Shown here piece after piece: positions 1 to 9,514 of a DNA stretch of 64,000 nucleotides; position 1 is the stretch's first letter; each line of letters starts with the position of its first letter. Under the pieces are notes generated by a model that worked only from the letters and a program-made list of their open reading frames with translations, had not been told where the DNA came from and searched no databases. The position numbers and the translations under genes are program-made. Source of the DNA: Guillardia theta CCMP2712 (Eukaryota; Cryptophyceae; Pyrenomonadales; Geminigeraceae); assembly GCF_000315625.1 (NCBI RefSeq), contig NW_005434649.1, positions 315,451 to 379,450 on the forward strand. Direction: 5' to 3'.

Positions 1-1176
1 GAAGTTTGAGAGCATGCGCGGCAAGATGCGGGAGATGGAGGAGAGGATCCTCTGTGAGAGGAAACAACTTCACGTCGACCTGGAGCGTGAGAAGGAGCTG
101 AGGGCGGGGTTGGAGGAGCAGCTGAAAGATGCCAGCACTCGTGTCCTTGAGCTACAGCAGCTCCTTGATGAGAATGTGGAGAGAACCGACCAGGCTTTGC
201 GGTACCTGCTCCTCCCTCCTCCCTCTCTTTTCCTACCCTCATTTCTCTCCTGTCCTCCTCCTCCTCCTCCTCCTCCTCCTCCTCCTCCTCCTCCTCCTCC
301 TCCTCCCTCTCCTCCTGCGCCTCACTCCGCCCAATTCCTTCCCCCCCTCCCCTGCCGCTCTCTCCTTCTCGTCAAGACTTTAACTTGTGCGTTAGCTCGG
401 CAAGGGAGCAGCTTGTGAGCGTCAAGGCAGACTACGAGCGAGAGAGAAGCAGCTGGACCCAAGCAGCGAGCAGAGCAGAGGAGGCGTACAAGGAGAAGCT
501 CCTTGGGGTTCAGGGAGAGTGTCAGGAGCAGACAGACGAGGTCGGGAGGAAGGTGCTCGCCCTCAACACTGAGCGACTGGAGCTGTTGGCAAGTCTGCAG
601 GAGACGCAGGAGCTCTACAGGATGGAGCTGACGAGGAGTAAGGCCCTCGAGAACGCGGTCAAGGAGCTGAACGCTCAGTCGCAAGAGATCGGCATTCAGC
701 TGAGCAAGCAGCTGGACGAGAAGGAGCAGCTGCAGCGGCAGGTCGCAGCTCTGCAGGAGAAGGTCGAGAGTGTGCACGGGGTCGATCATGACAGGCAGAA
801 CGGCAAAGACAGGAGCAGTAATGCCCGCAATCAAAGTCTCCACAACTCCTCCCTTGTTCGACTTTCTTATTCTCGTTTCCTCCTCAGGCGTTGGAGCGGA
901 GGCCCTGCAGGAGCAAGAGACGATCGACATGCCCCACGTGCTCAGCTCTGTCCGCCCGCTCTGGCTGCAGCCGCAGACTGTCGGTAAGGCTGACGTGCTC
1001 GAAACTCCTTGCAGACGAGCCTGACAAGGCTTGTAGTCCCGGACAACAGCATCAAGACGCAGGTACTGCAGGACTTGAGGAAGGTGGAGGAGGAAGAGAA
1101 CGTGGGGAAGGACAAGGATGTCGGCATGGACGGAGTTCCTTCGTCAGGTACTCGCTTCCTCCTATCGCTGGGCTGA
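1..1176 (+). CDS. 3' end of a coiled-coil protein gene (partial, runs off the left edge)
   Basis: The first visible exon (to about 201) and the exon from about 404 to about 773 encode strongly heptad-like, E/K/Q/L-rich helix (for example LDEKEQLQRQVAALQEKVES). An intron of about 200 nt, filled by a CCT microsatellite, separates them. A further exon starts after TTTCCTCCTCAG near 888 (VGAEALQEQETIDMPHV). The last one is reached by an intron of about 46 nt with donor GTAAGG at 990 and an acceptor near 1035, and ends RKVEEEENVGKDKD... at TGA 1174-1176. No catalytic domain is visible; such coiled coils are typical of cytoskeletal or centrosomal scaffolds, but no family can be named. The 5' end is outside the window. 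The splice site just before the final exon is the least certain, and an alternative donor at 1148 could extend the gene. Confidence 0.6.
254..306 (+). repeat. (CCT)n microsatellite inside an intron
   Basis: About 17 CCT units on the coding strand of the coiled-coil gene, between its first two visible exons. Read through, the tract would give poly-Pro or poly-Leu, so it is intronic. Confidence 0.9.
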
Positions 1177-1777
1177 TAAAGTGACAGAGCCTGCTTCCCT
1201 CCGCTGCGAATCCTGCGGGATCAGAGACGCTGCTCCCCTCGTCATGGGCTACGGGCCGCAACATGGTGCGGGAGATAGAGGAAGAAGGCTCGCAATCACC
1301 TGCTCCTGCAGGTCGATGGTGCCCGAGGTTCTCCTGGAAGCGATGACAGGGAAGAAGATGGAGAAGATGAATGGAGGGTGAGAGAGAGAGCGGTAGGGAC
1401 AAGGGGAGAGATAGCGAGAGCAGGAAGAGAGAGAGGAAGGGAACGGGGCAGCTGCACGAGGTGGGAGAAGAGGAGGGAAACATGGGAAATAGTATGTTAG
1501 GAAAGGGCAAAATTTTGATGATGAGGTTGAGATGTATAATTTCACAGCAAACCCAAAGTACCGAATCTATCAATACAAACAAGACAATGTTTCTTTCAGC
1601 TTTTTCTTCCTTGGAGGATCCCGATGAGCAGCGTCCAGCATGAGTGGGCAGCAGAGCAGAGTACAATCAACGGAGGAAACAAAGAGGAGCATCCGGTGGA
1701 AAGAGTGGGAAGCAGACAACAAGTCGAGAAGACGAAATGAATAGGAGGAGGAGATATGAGATCGGGGAGACACAAGT
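1177..1777. other. Spacer between convergent genes
   Basis: Contains purine-rich GAGA/GGAAGA low-complexity sequence around 1375-1450 and probable 3' untranslated sequence of both neighbours. No supported gene. Confidence 0.5.
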
Positions 1778-2564
1778 TCACTCGTCAGGGTATCCGGAGT
1801 CAGGTGACAGACCCGAAAGGACATTCTTCTCGGGGATGGATTTGTCCGTCTTTCCCCACACGTAGGGCTTGTCGTCTGACACCTCGTCCAACACATTCTT
1901 CTCCGGCTTGTACTCCCTGCCACTCCCGTCACCGAGTCTCCTATTCTTTGTCCTCTCCCTGCCCCTGCTCCCCTCCCCTCCCCTCCTCTCTTGCTGCTCT
2001 CCTCCTACCTGAACGGTCTTCCCAGGCTGTGCTCTCCTATCTGGTAAGCCTCGTCCTCACTGCCAGTGTCGAGCACGTTGTGCTCCTTCAGCGCGTCCAT
2101 GGGGCTGTCGCCGTCCCAGTGGTGCCACTCGTGCCCTCCTGCAACTTCATTGAAAGGGTAATTGTCGGGCAGGCTGTCGAACGGGTTCTCATCCTTCTCC
2201 TCTGCAAGTGAGTGGTACTTGGGAGCATGGTAGCCCTTGTCAAAGTCCTCGAAGACGTTCTTCTCCGTCGGCTGCTTCTTGTAGGGCGGCTGCTTGTAGC
2301 CCTTGTCAAAGTCGTCGAAGACGTTCTTGTCCGGGAGGTTCTCGGCCCAGAGAGTTTGCATCCTCTGCCGAGATAGAAGATGCTTTTCATTCAATCGCAA
2401 GCACAATGGTAAGCACAGACCTGCTTCAATGCCGCGGCTCGGACATGACGGGGTATCATGACGCTCTCCTCTTTTCTGCCAGAAGTCGCGAACAACGCGA
2501 CCGCAACGGTGCTGACGAAGAGAAGCAGAGCCGTCAGAAGGTGTTTCATGATGCCCTGCACCAT
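1778..2564 (-). CDS. Secreted protein with six degenerate (E/D)KNV repeats, three exons
   Basis: Exons are 2421-2564, 2009-2364 and 1778-1916, read on the minus strand; introns are 56 and 92 nt, with GT-AG ends and phases (0, then 2) that match on both sides. The predicted protein is 212 residues. It opens with a signal peptide (MVQGIMKHLLTALLLFVSTV) and an in-frame stop lies just upstream. The mature part is acidic and carries spaced copies of one motif: DKNVFDDFDKGY, EKNVFEDFDKGY, DENPFDSLPDNY, EHNVLDTGSED, EKNVLDEVSDD and EKNVLSGLSPD. The repeats continue across the second intron, which independently supports that junction. I do not recognise the family. A secreted or organelle-targeted acidic repeat protein is all that can be said; metal or partner binding through the DxxD clusters is a guess. 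Confidence 0.75.
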
Positions 2565-3816
2565 GAACAGTCAAAACTGACATGACGTTCAGCAGCAATG
2601 CATCTATTGGCTCATTTTTTTCCTTCAAGCTAGAAAATTTCGACAAGCAACATCTGTGGGCAAATCGGTTCCAACGGTCACCATCCTGCTCCGAGTGGGC
2701 CATAGATCTACCAACAGCTCACTGCTCGTGGTACTTGTCCTCTTATCTTGCCCTCGTCGTCCTCTCATCGCCATAAAACCTCCCTGATCCCTCCCTGCCC
2801 TCCTGCACTGCTAGCCATTGCATTTCGATGCCTGTTCACCTCACATCGGTTACCGAATGCATGGGCCGTTACAGATATGTGTGATTGCTAGCTTTGAGGC
2901 AGTGCGTTGCACGAGAATCGAATCACTTTTACAAAGCTATAACTTTTATATTATTAAAAACATTTTCAATGTGGTACTGTTTCTACAAGACGTTGACCCT
3001 TCGACAGTACCAAATTGACAGATTTTGTACCCCCTTGCAAATTTTCGGAGATACTTCACACCCTACCTCCCCATTGAATATGAAATGTACCCATGTGTTG
3101 GGTTCATTCGGGTTTGAGAACCCCACCCATGTGTTGACATCTGGTCCCCAAAAGTATTCTCTGAATTGTAACTGCCCTCTATAAATGTTATAGATGGTGA
3201 AATTTGTACTGTTCAAGCGTTTTTGGTATTATTATAAACTAACTGCTGAAGTAGAAGGTACAAAATATCTGTATATAATTTTTAAAGAAGGGTATGAATT
3301 TCAGTGTAACAATACCAATCATATAATGTTTTCGGATCTTAATTACTGCTTTTTAGTTTTTACAAGGAGAAGTTTTGACTGTGAAAGCAATGTCCTGTTG
3401 TGAATCCAAATTTATCTATGAAAATCAGAATTTTTGTCAGATAATTTGAGAAGCCAAATTTAAATTTCGTCAACTAGAAACCCCTATTCGGTAATCCCTG
3501 GGCCCCCATTAGTTACGTGACCAGATCGTCGTCCTCCTGTTTTCACACTGGGCCTGGAGCCGCGATCATATCTTTGTTGCCGCACTCCCTCCTCGTCTTC
3601 GTCTGCCTCGTTCTCATCATTGACCCATCAATTGTGTCTCCTCCTCCTCATCTCGTGCTTGTGAGATACTCTCTTGATCAAGACACTGCATAGTCTTGCT
3701 TGTTGAGTCCTCTACAGCCTCGGATCTGAAGAGAGGGGACTGAAACTTACCCACGTTCTCTGCCAAGGACCTATCTGTCTTCGATATCTTGGTTATTCTT
3801 CTTCAACCGTGATACA
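2565..3816. other. AT-rich spacer, no gene seen
   Basis: Mostly low-GC sequence without a convincing reading frame. Around 3055-3135 it has two copies of ACCCATGTGTTG and related C-run words. The part next to 3817 is probably promoter and 5' leader of the following gene. Confidence 0.5.
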
Positions 3817-4296
3817 ATGCCGGAATCATATTCTACAGAAGTTTTATGCACTCAAGCGGAGCTGAACTTGCACTTGTCCGAAACGCAGGAAGAGCAGGTC
3901 CACAAAGACATCATCGCCAGGATGATTTTTGACGCTAGCTCTGCGCCCAAACACCGTCTGGCAGCGGATGGAGAAGGAAGCCCAGAGTCGTCAAGGGTCC
4001 AGGAGCCGTTCGTGCAGATAAATGCGGGATCGTCGAAGCAGCGCAATGCTTCAGACGAAAACAGAGGAGCACGCAGGAGCGTTGAGCTTGGGTGCAACAA
4101 GCGACAGGGTCCAAAGATTTATTCCGATCAAATCATTTACGGGCCAGTGCCAGGTTGGGAGAAGACCGGATGCGGAAAAGATCCGATGAACTGCTTTATT
4201 CCGTGGATTGATCTCTTGCTTCCTGCATCTTCTCAACATGGATCCAATAGAGAACAGCGGAACGAAGCTAAACCTCTGCGAGAGTGGAACTTTTGA
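3817..4296 (+). CDS. Small single-exon protein of unknown function (159 aa)
   Basis: An uninterrupted frame from ATG with good coding character, ending in KPLREWNF. The N-terminal third is Glu/Gln-rich and helical (ETQEEQVHKDIIARMIF). The middle is polar and probably disordered. The C-terminal part has a hydrophobic patch (CFIPWIDLLLPA) preceded by an aromatic stretch (YSDQIIYGPVPGWEKTG). AATAAA-like words follow the stop near 4410, which suits a polyadenylation signal. No signal peptide, membrane helix or known motif is visible, and it lacks the end motifs of the four-member family further right. Confidence 0.6.
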   Translation: MPESYSTEVLCTQAELNLHLSETQEEQVHKDIIARMIFDASSAPKHRLAADGEGSPESSRVQEPFVQINAGSSKQRNASDENRGARRSVELGCNKRQGPKIYSDQIIYGPVPGWEKTGCGKDPMNCFIPWIDLLLPASSQHGSNREQRNEAKPLREWNF

Positions 4297-4448
4297 AACA
4301 AGTTGTTTTTAGTTGCGACAGCACGTGATATCCTTAGATGTAGTTCACCGAAGAGAAGTTTGTGATTATGAAACACGATCAATTGTTGTACATGCGGAGT
4401 CTAATGTTAATAAAAAGAATAAATTGTTTACACTGTGCAAAGTCTTCC

Positions 4449-4750
4449 TCATGGTGTCTCTGTTCTGCTTTGTATGTGCTTAATCATTGCATTCACAAAG
4501 CGCGATCTCCCTGAGGTTTTCCTTGTCAATCTTGATTGAGCATACATGACATTCGGATCAGCAGGTTGAACCCCTCCACTTCGGTCCTGTTGCTGCAGAG
4601 GGATTGGAGGAGCCAGCAATGGACGATAGTTCTGACAGGGGAAATGGGGGTTTGACCTGAGAGCTAGATCAATGCAGTACATGCAGGTGTGGATTTCGAA
4701 GTTGTTGAGGCTTACTTGCAGAGGTCGTACACGTCGAAGTTCGTGCTCAT
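4449..4750 (-). CDS. Two-exon gene for an 80-residue protein of unknown function
   Basis: Exon 1 is 4716-4750 (MSTNFDVYDLC and two bases of the next codon), followed by a strong donor GTAAGC. Exon 2 is 4449-4656, after the acceptor TAGCTCTCAG. The intron is 59 nt and the phase-2 junction restores a Lys codon. The protein has a Pro-rich centre (YRPLLAPPIPLQQQ) and a basic C-terminus (SRLTRKTSGRSRFVNAMIKH). No domain is recognised. It sits tail-to-tail with the gene at 3817 and just downstream of another minus-strand gene. Confidence 0.6.
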
Positions 4751-4913
4751 GGAAAACCTTCCATCCTTGCAAAAGAGCAAGAGCCTAGTGCACAATAAAT
4801 CAGCGAGTAAGATCTCGAAGGTCCCTCCTCTCGAACTCCATAACTTACCCTGCAAACAAAATTGCAAGTGGAATGATGATATACTTCCTGCATGGAAGTT
4901 TCAGGATGTCAAG

Positions 4914-5525
4914 TCAACGTGCCTGTAAGTAGCCGTACATCATAGACACTGGCCCCAGGCTTGCCTTAGCAAGTCGTTTTTCTGCTGAAGTCAGACCTCT
5001 TCCTGTAAAATTGCCTTGAACTGTTTCAACCATTCCGCCATCGTCCTCTTCACAAACGTCCCTCATTGCCATCTCCTCGCCTGGCAAGATTGAAGATCTC
5101 TCCATCAATGATCTGACATACACAGCACTATCATACGGGTAGTTACTGCTCTTGAGTGTTGTGGATATGCCTTTCCCCTGACTTTCCTCATGATTTCTCC
5201 TGCTGTTGTTGTGCGATTCGAATTTTTCCTCAACACCAAACTTGACGCTTGGAGATCGCTGGTTCACTTGATTTCCCTCTGTCACGCTCCTTGCATCCTC
5301 ATCAATTTTTTGCCAGATCCATCGTCCTTTCACCTTCCTTTTCTCATGCCGTGGTGCTTCGAACTGCACTCGTTCCGACAAGCTCTCATTTCTCGGCATG
5401 GAAGAATCGACGTCAGAATCATTTTCGCCATCGTCCACTGCGTTCAGCATTATCTTAGCCAACCTCGCTGCTGTCTCATGCTCCATCCTCACCCTCACTC
5501 GCTTTTCTGTGCCCGCCTTGCTCAT
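4914..5525 (-). CDS. Hypothetical protein, 203 aa, single exon
   Basis: A continuous frame with coding-like composition, starting MSKAGTEKRVRVRMEHE. The first 30 residues look helical (EHETAARLAKIMLNAVDDGE); a basic, polar middle follows (RHEKRKVKGRWIWQKIDED). The C-terminus, LAKASLGPVSMMYGYLQAR, has a hydrophobic character that suggests a short conserved motif. No known domain, signal peptide or membrane segment is seen. The Met at 5525 is the first in frame. It lies about 160 bp upstream of the 80-residue gene on the same strand. Confidence 0.6.
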   Translation of the reverse strand: MSKAGTEKRVRVRMEHETAARLAKIMLNAVDDGENDSDVDSSMPRNESLSERVQFEAPRHEKRKVKGRWIWQKIDEDARSVTEGNQVNQRSPSVKFGVEEKFESHNNSRRNHEESQGKGISTTLKSSNYPYDSAVYVRSLMERSSILPGEEMAMRDVCEEDDGGMVETVQGNFTGRGLTSAEKRLAKASLGPVSMMYGYLQAR

Positions 5526-6750
5526 TTCCTGACTCTCCTACATACTAGCAGTTACAAACGGTTATGGTTATGTGGGCAGGGCCCGGGCCCGGCTTGGCAA
5601 GTTGAGCTGCCAAAGCCCGGCTCAGTGCCGGTCCTCCGGCCGCTCGCGACGGGCACGATTTGTAGCCAACATACTGAAAGATCTATTGACTAGCAAGTTA
5701 TACTTAATCGAGGTATTCGGTACAAATTTGACTTTTTTGTGTTGTGCATGTAGTGCTCGGAGCTCGTAGGGTTAAAGTTCTTTTTAGCGTTCTGCTGTGA
5801 CGAAAATGACCCATGGTCATGCACAGCTGTACCCACCCCCACTGAAATATATCTATCACACCCCTTCTCGATGTATAGTACAGTTTTACTACACAGTGTC
5901 GAAGCACCCCTCGGATTAGTGCCGATACCCCCTCAGACATATTTCAGCCCGGTCTCAACAGGGGGTCGGTAGCTCATGATGAGTTTTGATGGTTTTATAA
6001 TTGTTTATCAGAGCTTTTTAAAAGTATGACATCACCCACCTTTCGGACAAAGAGGTCGATATCACCCCTACCCCCTTCCTTCAGCTCAAGGCCACACCTG
6101 CAGCCGAACCTCCCAATTCAACCTCCAAGGTGGGTTCAATACCCCAGAAAAATCCTACAAATAGAGGGGTGAACATCAGTCAAGAGTACCCATCCACCCC
6201 TTCAGCTCAACTTGTGAGCACCCACCCATGGATTGTAACAACAACACCCACCTGGCAACACAAACTACCACAAAGGCCTTTTCTTTCAGCAAAAACCTTT
6301 TGTTCAGCGGTGCGATCGTACACCACCCCCTTTTTTAGGGGAAATATACGGGTGGTCCTGTTTAGTCCTTGCCTTTCCGCCCCCTCAAAATCGAGCATCG
6401 CGAAAACTCTCAAATGTTCGCGTGTCTTCACTGAAATATTCAGAAACATCATCCAGAATTTTCAAATATTTAAAAAGAACTTCAAAATTGAAACCCCAAA
6501 TTGCCATTTATAAGAACCAAGTACGTCAGATTCGCTAGTACGTAAACGAGGGCAACTACACTCCAACAAGTGGCCAAGGAGAGCGTTGTGCAGAAAGAAA
6601 GAGAGGACAGCTCAAGCAAGCATAGAAATAAGAGAGAGCAAGAGCAGAAGCAAGAGCAGAAGCAAGAACAAATAGCCAAAAACAAGTTTGAAGACTCCGG
6701 AAGGACTGAACGCGAGCAAGCCGAGATTGGCTGAGGGCAAGTGAACCAAG
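5526..6750. other. Spacer with a GC-palindrome island and C-run motifs
   Basis: 5572-5662 is a short island rich in GGCCCGGGCCC-type palindromes. 5830-6260 carries many ACCCACCC-like runs. 6410-6520 is AT-rich. The stretch from 6540 to 6750 is purine-rich (AGCAAGAGCAGAAG repeats) and is probably the 5' leader of the gene at 6751. No protein-coding gene is supported. Confidence 0.5.
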
Positions 6751-7218
6751 ATGAAGCAGTCTTGCGATACCAACCTACTCAGTCCATGCTCATCACACAA
6801 GCTGTGTGTCGCAGAGCTGTTCTTCTTCGAGGAGCTCAGCAGGACTTGTGGAGTCGACGTGGCTTCTTCGTGGTTAAAATCCGTCTCGATTTCACCAACT
6901 CGATCGCAAACGTCTTCCGTTGAACCAGGCAGCTCACCAGTTTCGCCAAGGCAGAGACCAAGCTCGGTTGAGCTACAAAAGGCAGCAAAGGGGACCAGAA
7001 ACAAGAAAGGCTTGTCCTTGAACTGCGTGCCGACAGCCATTAGCCTACCAACCACACCTAAGTCGTTTTTTGATTCTATGGAGCCTACTGACTGTCTGCT
7101 TCAAGCGATACTCAAAAAGAAGGAAATGCAGAAGTTTCAGACCAAGCTCGGATCAAAAGCTGGATTACTTTACACGTCAGAGGCCAATTTGGTTCTGGAC
7201 GATGCAATCGAATGTTGA
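6751..7218 (+). CDS. Member A of a four-gene family of short two-motif proteins (155 aa)
   Basis: Single exon. The N-terminal motif is CVAELFFFEELSRTCG followed by SSWLKS; the C-terminal motif is AGLLYTSEANLVLDDAIEC at the very end. The region between is Ser/Pro-rich (SPVSPRQRPSSVEL) and looks disordered. The same two motifs, at the same ends, occur in the proteins at 7530-8057, 19627-20049 and 20878-21420. This copy is the most diverged: its CG is followed by VDV instead of an acidic or polar E/D-Q/S-K/T run. Function is unknown. The layout, two short conserved blocks joined by a variable linker, suggests a small adaptor or regulator rather than an enzyme (inference). Confidence 0.7.
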   Translation: MKQSCDTNLLSPCSSHKLCVAELFFFEELSRTCGVDVASSWLKSVSISPTRSQTSSVEPGSSPVSPRQRPSSVELQKAAKGTRNKKGLSLNCVPTAISLPTTPKSFFDSMEPTDCLLQAILKKKEMQKFQTKLGSKAGLLYTSEANLVLDDAIEC

Positions 7219-7529
7219 AAGAGTGTGCAAATTTCATAGTAGGAAACATGTATCATAGGCTGCAAGTCAATCGGGCATTGAATTTTTGTTCAAAGATAAT
7301 GAATCCGTTCAAAAATCAATGAAATGCTTGATACGTATGACTATTTCATAATCCGCATCGTCTGTTGGTTTTGCGCTTCCGAACTGGTATCATCAAGTAT
7401 GTTATGTTCGTGTAATATGCACGGGTGGCAAGTTGCGAGGAGAAGACATGCCCAAGTTTAAGGCAAGTCAACAATCTTGTTACAATTTTTATTTATCGTA
7501 GTATGTGTCTTTATCAGCTCTAGTCCATC

Positions 7530-8057
7530 CTAGGTAATGCACTTATCGAGGACGTTGCACGCTTCCGATGTGAACAGTAACCCAAGGAAGCACTTGCTGT
7601 CGTCAGATTCCATAAGCTCACGGCTCGTAATCCCACTTTGAGAATTTGTGCACTTCTGTTCTATCAAAGACTTGTAAATGGATTTCAAGTCCATGACGGA
7701 ATCTTCGGACCTTATTGACTGAGGGGAGGGCGGTTGAATCTGAAGATCCACGCTAGTTGACCGCGTTCGGAGCCCACAATTTCTCATGTTGATGTGAGAC
7801 ACACTTGTGGCGTTCTCAAGGCACATCAACGATCTTCTCCTCTCCTTGTCTCGACATATTTGACCTGATGATGCCTTGCTAGATCGTATGTTTCGTAAGA
7901 GCCACTCGTTCGCCTTCGATTCCCCGCAACTCGCACGCAGCTCTTGGTAGAAATAGAGATGTGCTGTGCTCGAATCCGACGATGATCTTTGATCCCGTGA
8001 ATGCTGTGCCCTAGGCTCAGCTGATAATGCAGTTTGGTCGGGATTGCCTCCGGCCAT
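7530..8057 (-). CDS. Member B of the two-motif family (175 aa)
   Basis: Single exon, convergent with member A at 6751-7218. The start chosen is MAGGNPDQTAL at 8057, which has a purine at -3 and G at +4. An in-frame Met 33 codons upstream is less likely, because TTTTCTTGTCTTGAACAG lies between them and looks like the 3' end of a leader intron. N-terminal motif: HLYFYQELRASCGESKANEW. C-terminal motif: FLGLLFTSEACNVLDKCIT. The linker is Ser/Arg-rich with a repeated SxxS pattern and a PPSPQS segment, like possible phosphorylation sites. Function unknown; see member A. Confidence 0.7.
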   Translation of the reverse strand: MAGGNPDQTALSAEPRAQHSRDQRSSSDSSTAHLYFYQELRASCGESKANEWLLRNIRSSKASSGQICRDKERRRSLMCLENATSVSHINMRNCGLRTRSTSVDLQIQPPSPQSIRSEDSVMDLKSIYKSLIEQKCTNSQSGITSRELMESDDSKCFLGLLFTSEACNVLDKCIT

Positions 8058-9514
8058 TTTCGCCTTTCTGTTCAAGACAAGAAAATTTCGTTTACGTATG
8101 AATAAAATCACAATGTGTAGTGTCGATCGATATCGAAAACTTTCTTCCTGCTTCAATTTTGAGTGCTGAATTGTAGTCTCTTCTGCTGGTTTCCTCCCTT
8201 TACACCCGACCCGTATTTATTGCCTCGCCCCCAAATCCTGCTAACTGCCTTCTCCTAAGCGATCGAACGGACATGACTCCTCTTTGATGACAAAATATCC
8301 GATCCCTAAACGCATCGATCCCGAAAGATCTCGTAGGTAACACTCCTTTTCGAGGACGACGCCCGGTTTAGATTGTCAGCACCTTCTTTTACTACACAAT
8401 GCTGACCAGGTGAACTCATTTATCCCGTCTCCGGCGTCATCATTCTTGTTACTACACTCCGTGCCACCTCGTGACAGATGTCAGTAGGCTGAAGCTGAGC
8501 CAGCCGACTCCGGAGTCCGGCGAGTACCGTCAGACCGTTCGATGGTCCGAGTCTGGCCCGGGCAGGGCCGCCGCGGCCCGGGGCATGGTAACCTTACTTA
8601 AGTTACCTTCAAGTTGGACCGCCCAGGCCGGCCCCGGGCCCCGGGCCGGGGCCCGCAGGCACTGGCACTGACTCCGACTCGGCGTGATCACTCAGGCTCA
8701 GGCTCCCGCGGCCCGGGCCCGGGCGGGGGGGGGCCCGGGTGGGGGGGGGCCGGGGGCGGCCGCCCACCCCCACCCCCCCGGTGACTGGCAGTCTCGCAGT
8801 CGCCGGCAAGCGGGGGCGGCCTCTCTACTCAGTGAGGCTCCGAGTCTCAGGCTGATCATCGGATCAAGTTGTCACCGTCACCTGCCAAGTTACTGATTTT
8901 CAAACTCCGTTTGAATCATGAACTTAAGTTTGCCACCGGAGTAAAGCCTGTACCGTGCGGCCCGCCGCTGCATCATCATCGGCGAGTCAATCCACTGCCA
9001 CGGATGATCTTTGCATTGAAGATCAGGCGGCAGTTGACTGTAGTACTGAATTGGCTTCGGAAGTTCCGGCGAACTGGAAGGAACTTGAAACTGAAACTGG
9101 CGGCAACCATGATCCGAAGTCTCAGGATGCTAAGTCAGATACTAGAATCAGAGGCCGCTACATCAGAGCACTGATCAAGGATGAGATGATCTGCGGGTCA
9201 GCCGCCCGCTGGGATTGATGGGTTCGGATTTGAACATGATTGCTTTACTGCTACTATCACATAGACATTGCTTGTATTTTTTTTTTGATTTTCAAGTTGG
9301 GCAGTGAGGAAACTGAAATGCTGAGATGCGGCGCGGCGGAAAAACTTTGAACCCCTGGCTAACAAGCCTTCAAGTTGAGTTGCACGTTGAAGCCTGACAA
9401 GGCCAGGAGGGAGAAAAATGAGAGGGAGAGAGAGACTGAAGAGTTGAGGAGGAGAAGTCTGAAAGGTAGGACCGAGACCCTGACTAGGCTGGCGTGCTCG
9501 GACCGAGACCCCGA
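8058..9514. other. Spacer with a large GC-palindrome island
   Basis: 8495-8850 is extremely GC-rich, with GGCCCGGGCC, CCGGGGCC and G8-G10 runs. The flanks (8580-8620, 8890-9230) carry words such as AACTTAAG, TTGAGTAAAG-like strings and many GATC/GAGTC/CTGAGT words. Open frames here lack coding character. 9400-9514 is probably 3' flanking sequence of the channel gene. Confidence 0.5.

Noticed and set aside
322-930. Long Leu-rich frame on the minus strand opposite the coiled-coil exons
   Set aside because: It is the reverse complement of a CTG/GAG-rich coiled coil and crosses its intron microsatellite; a shadow frame.
4689-4928. A 79-codon plus-strand frame
   Set aside because: It overlaps the two-exon minus-strand gene, whose splice phases fit; no sign of its own function.
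8684-9218. Gly/Ala/Pro-rich frames in the 8.6 kb GC island
   Set aside because: Open only because GC-rich palindromic DNA lacks stops; no coding pattern or motif.
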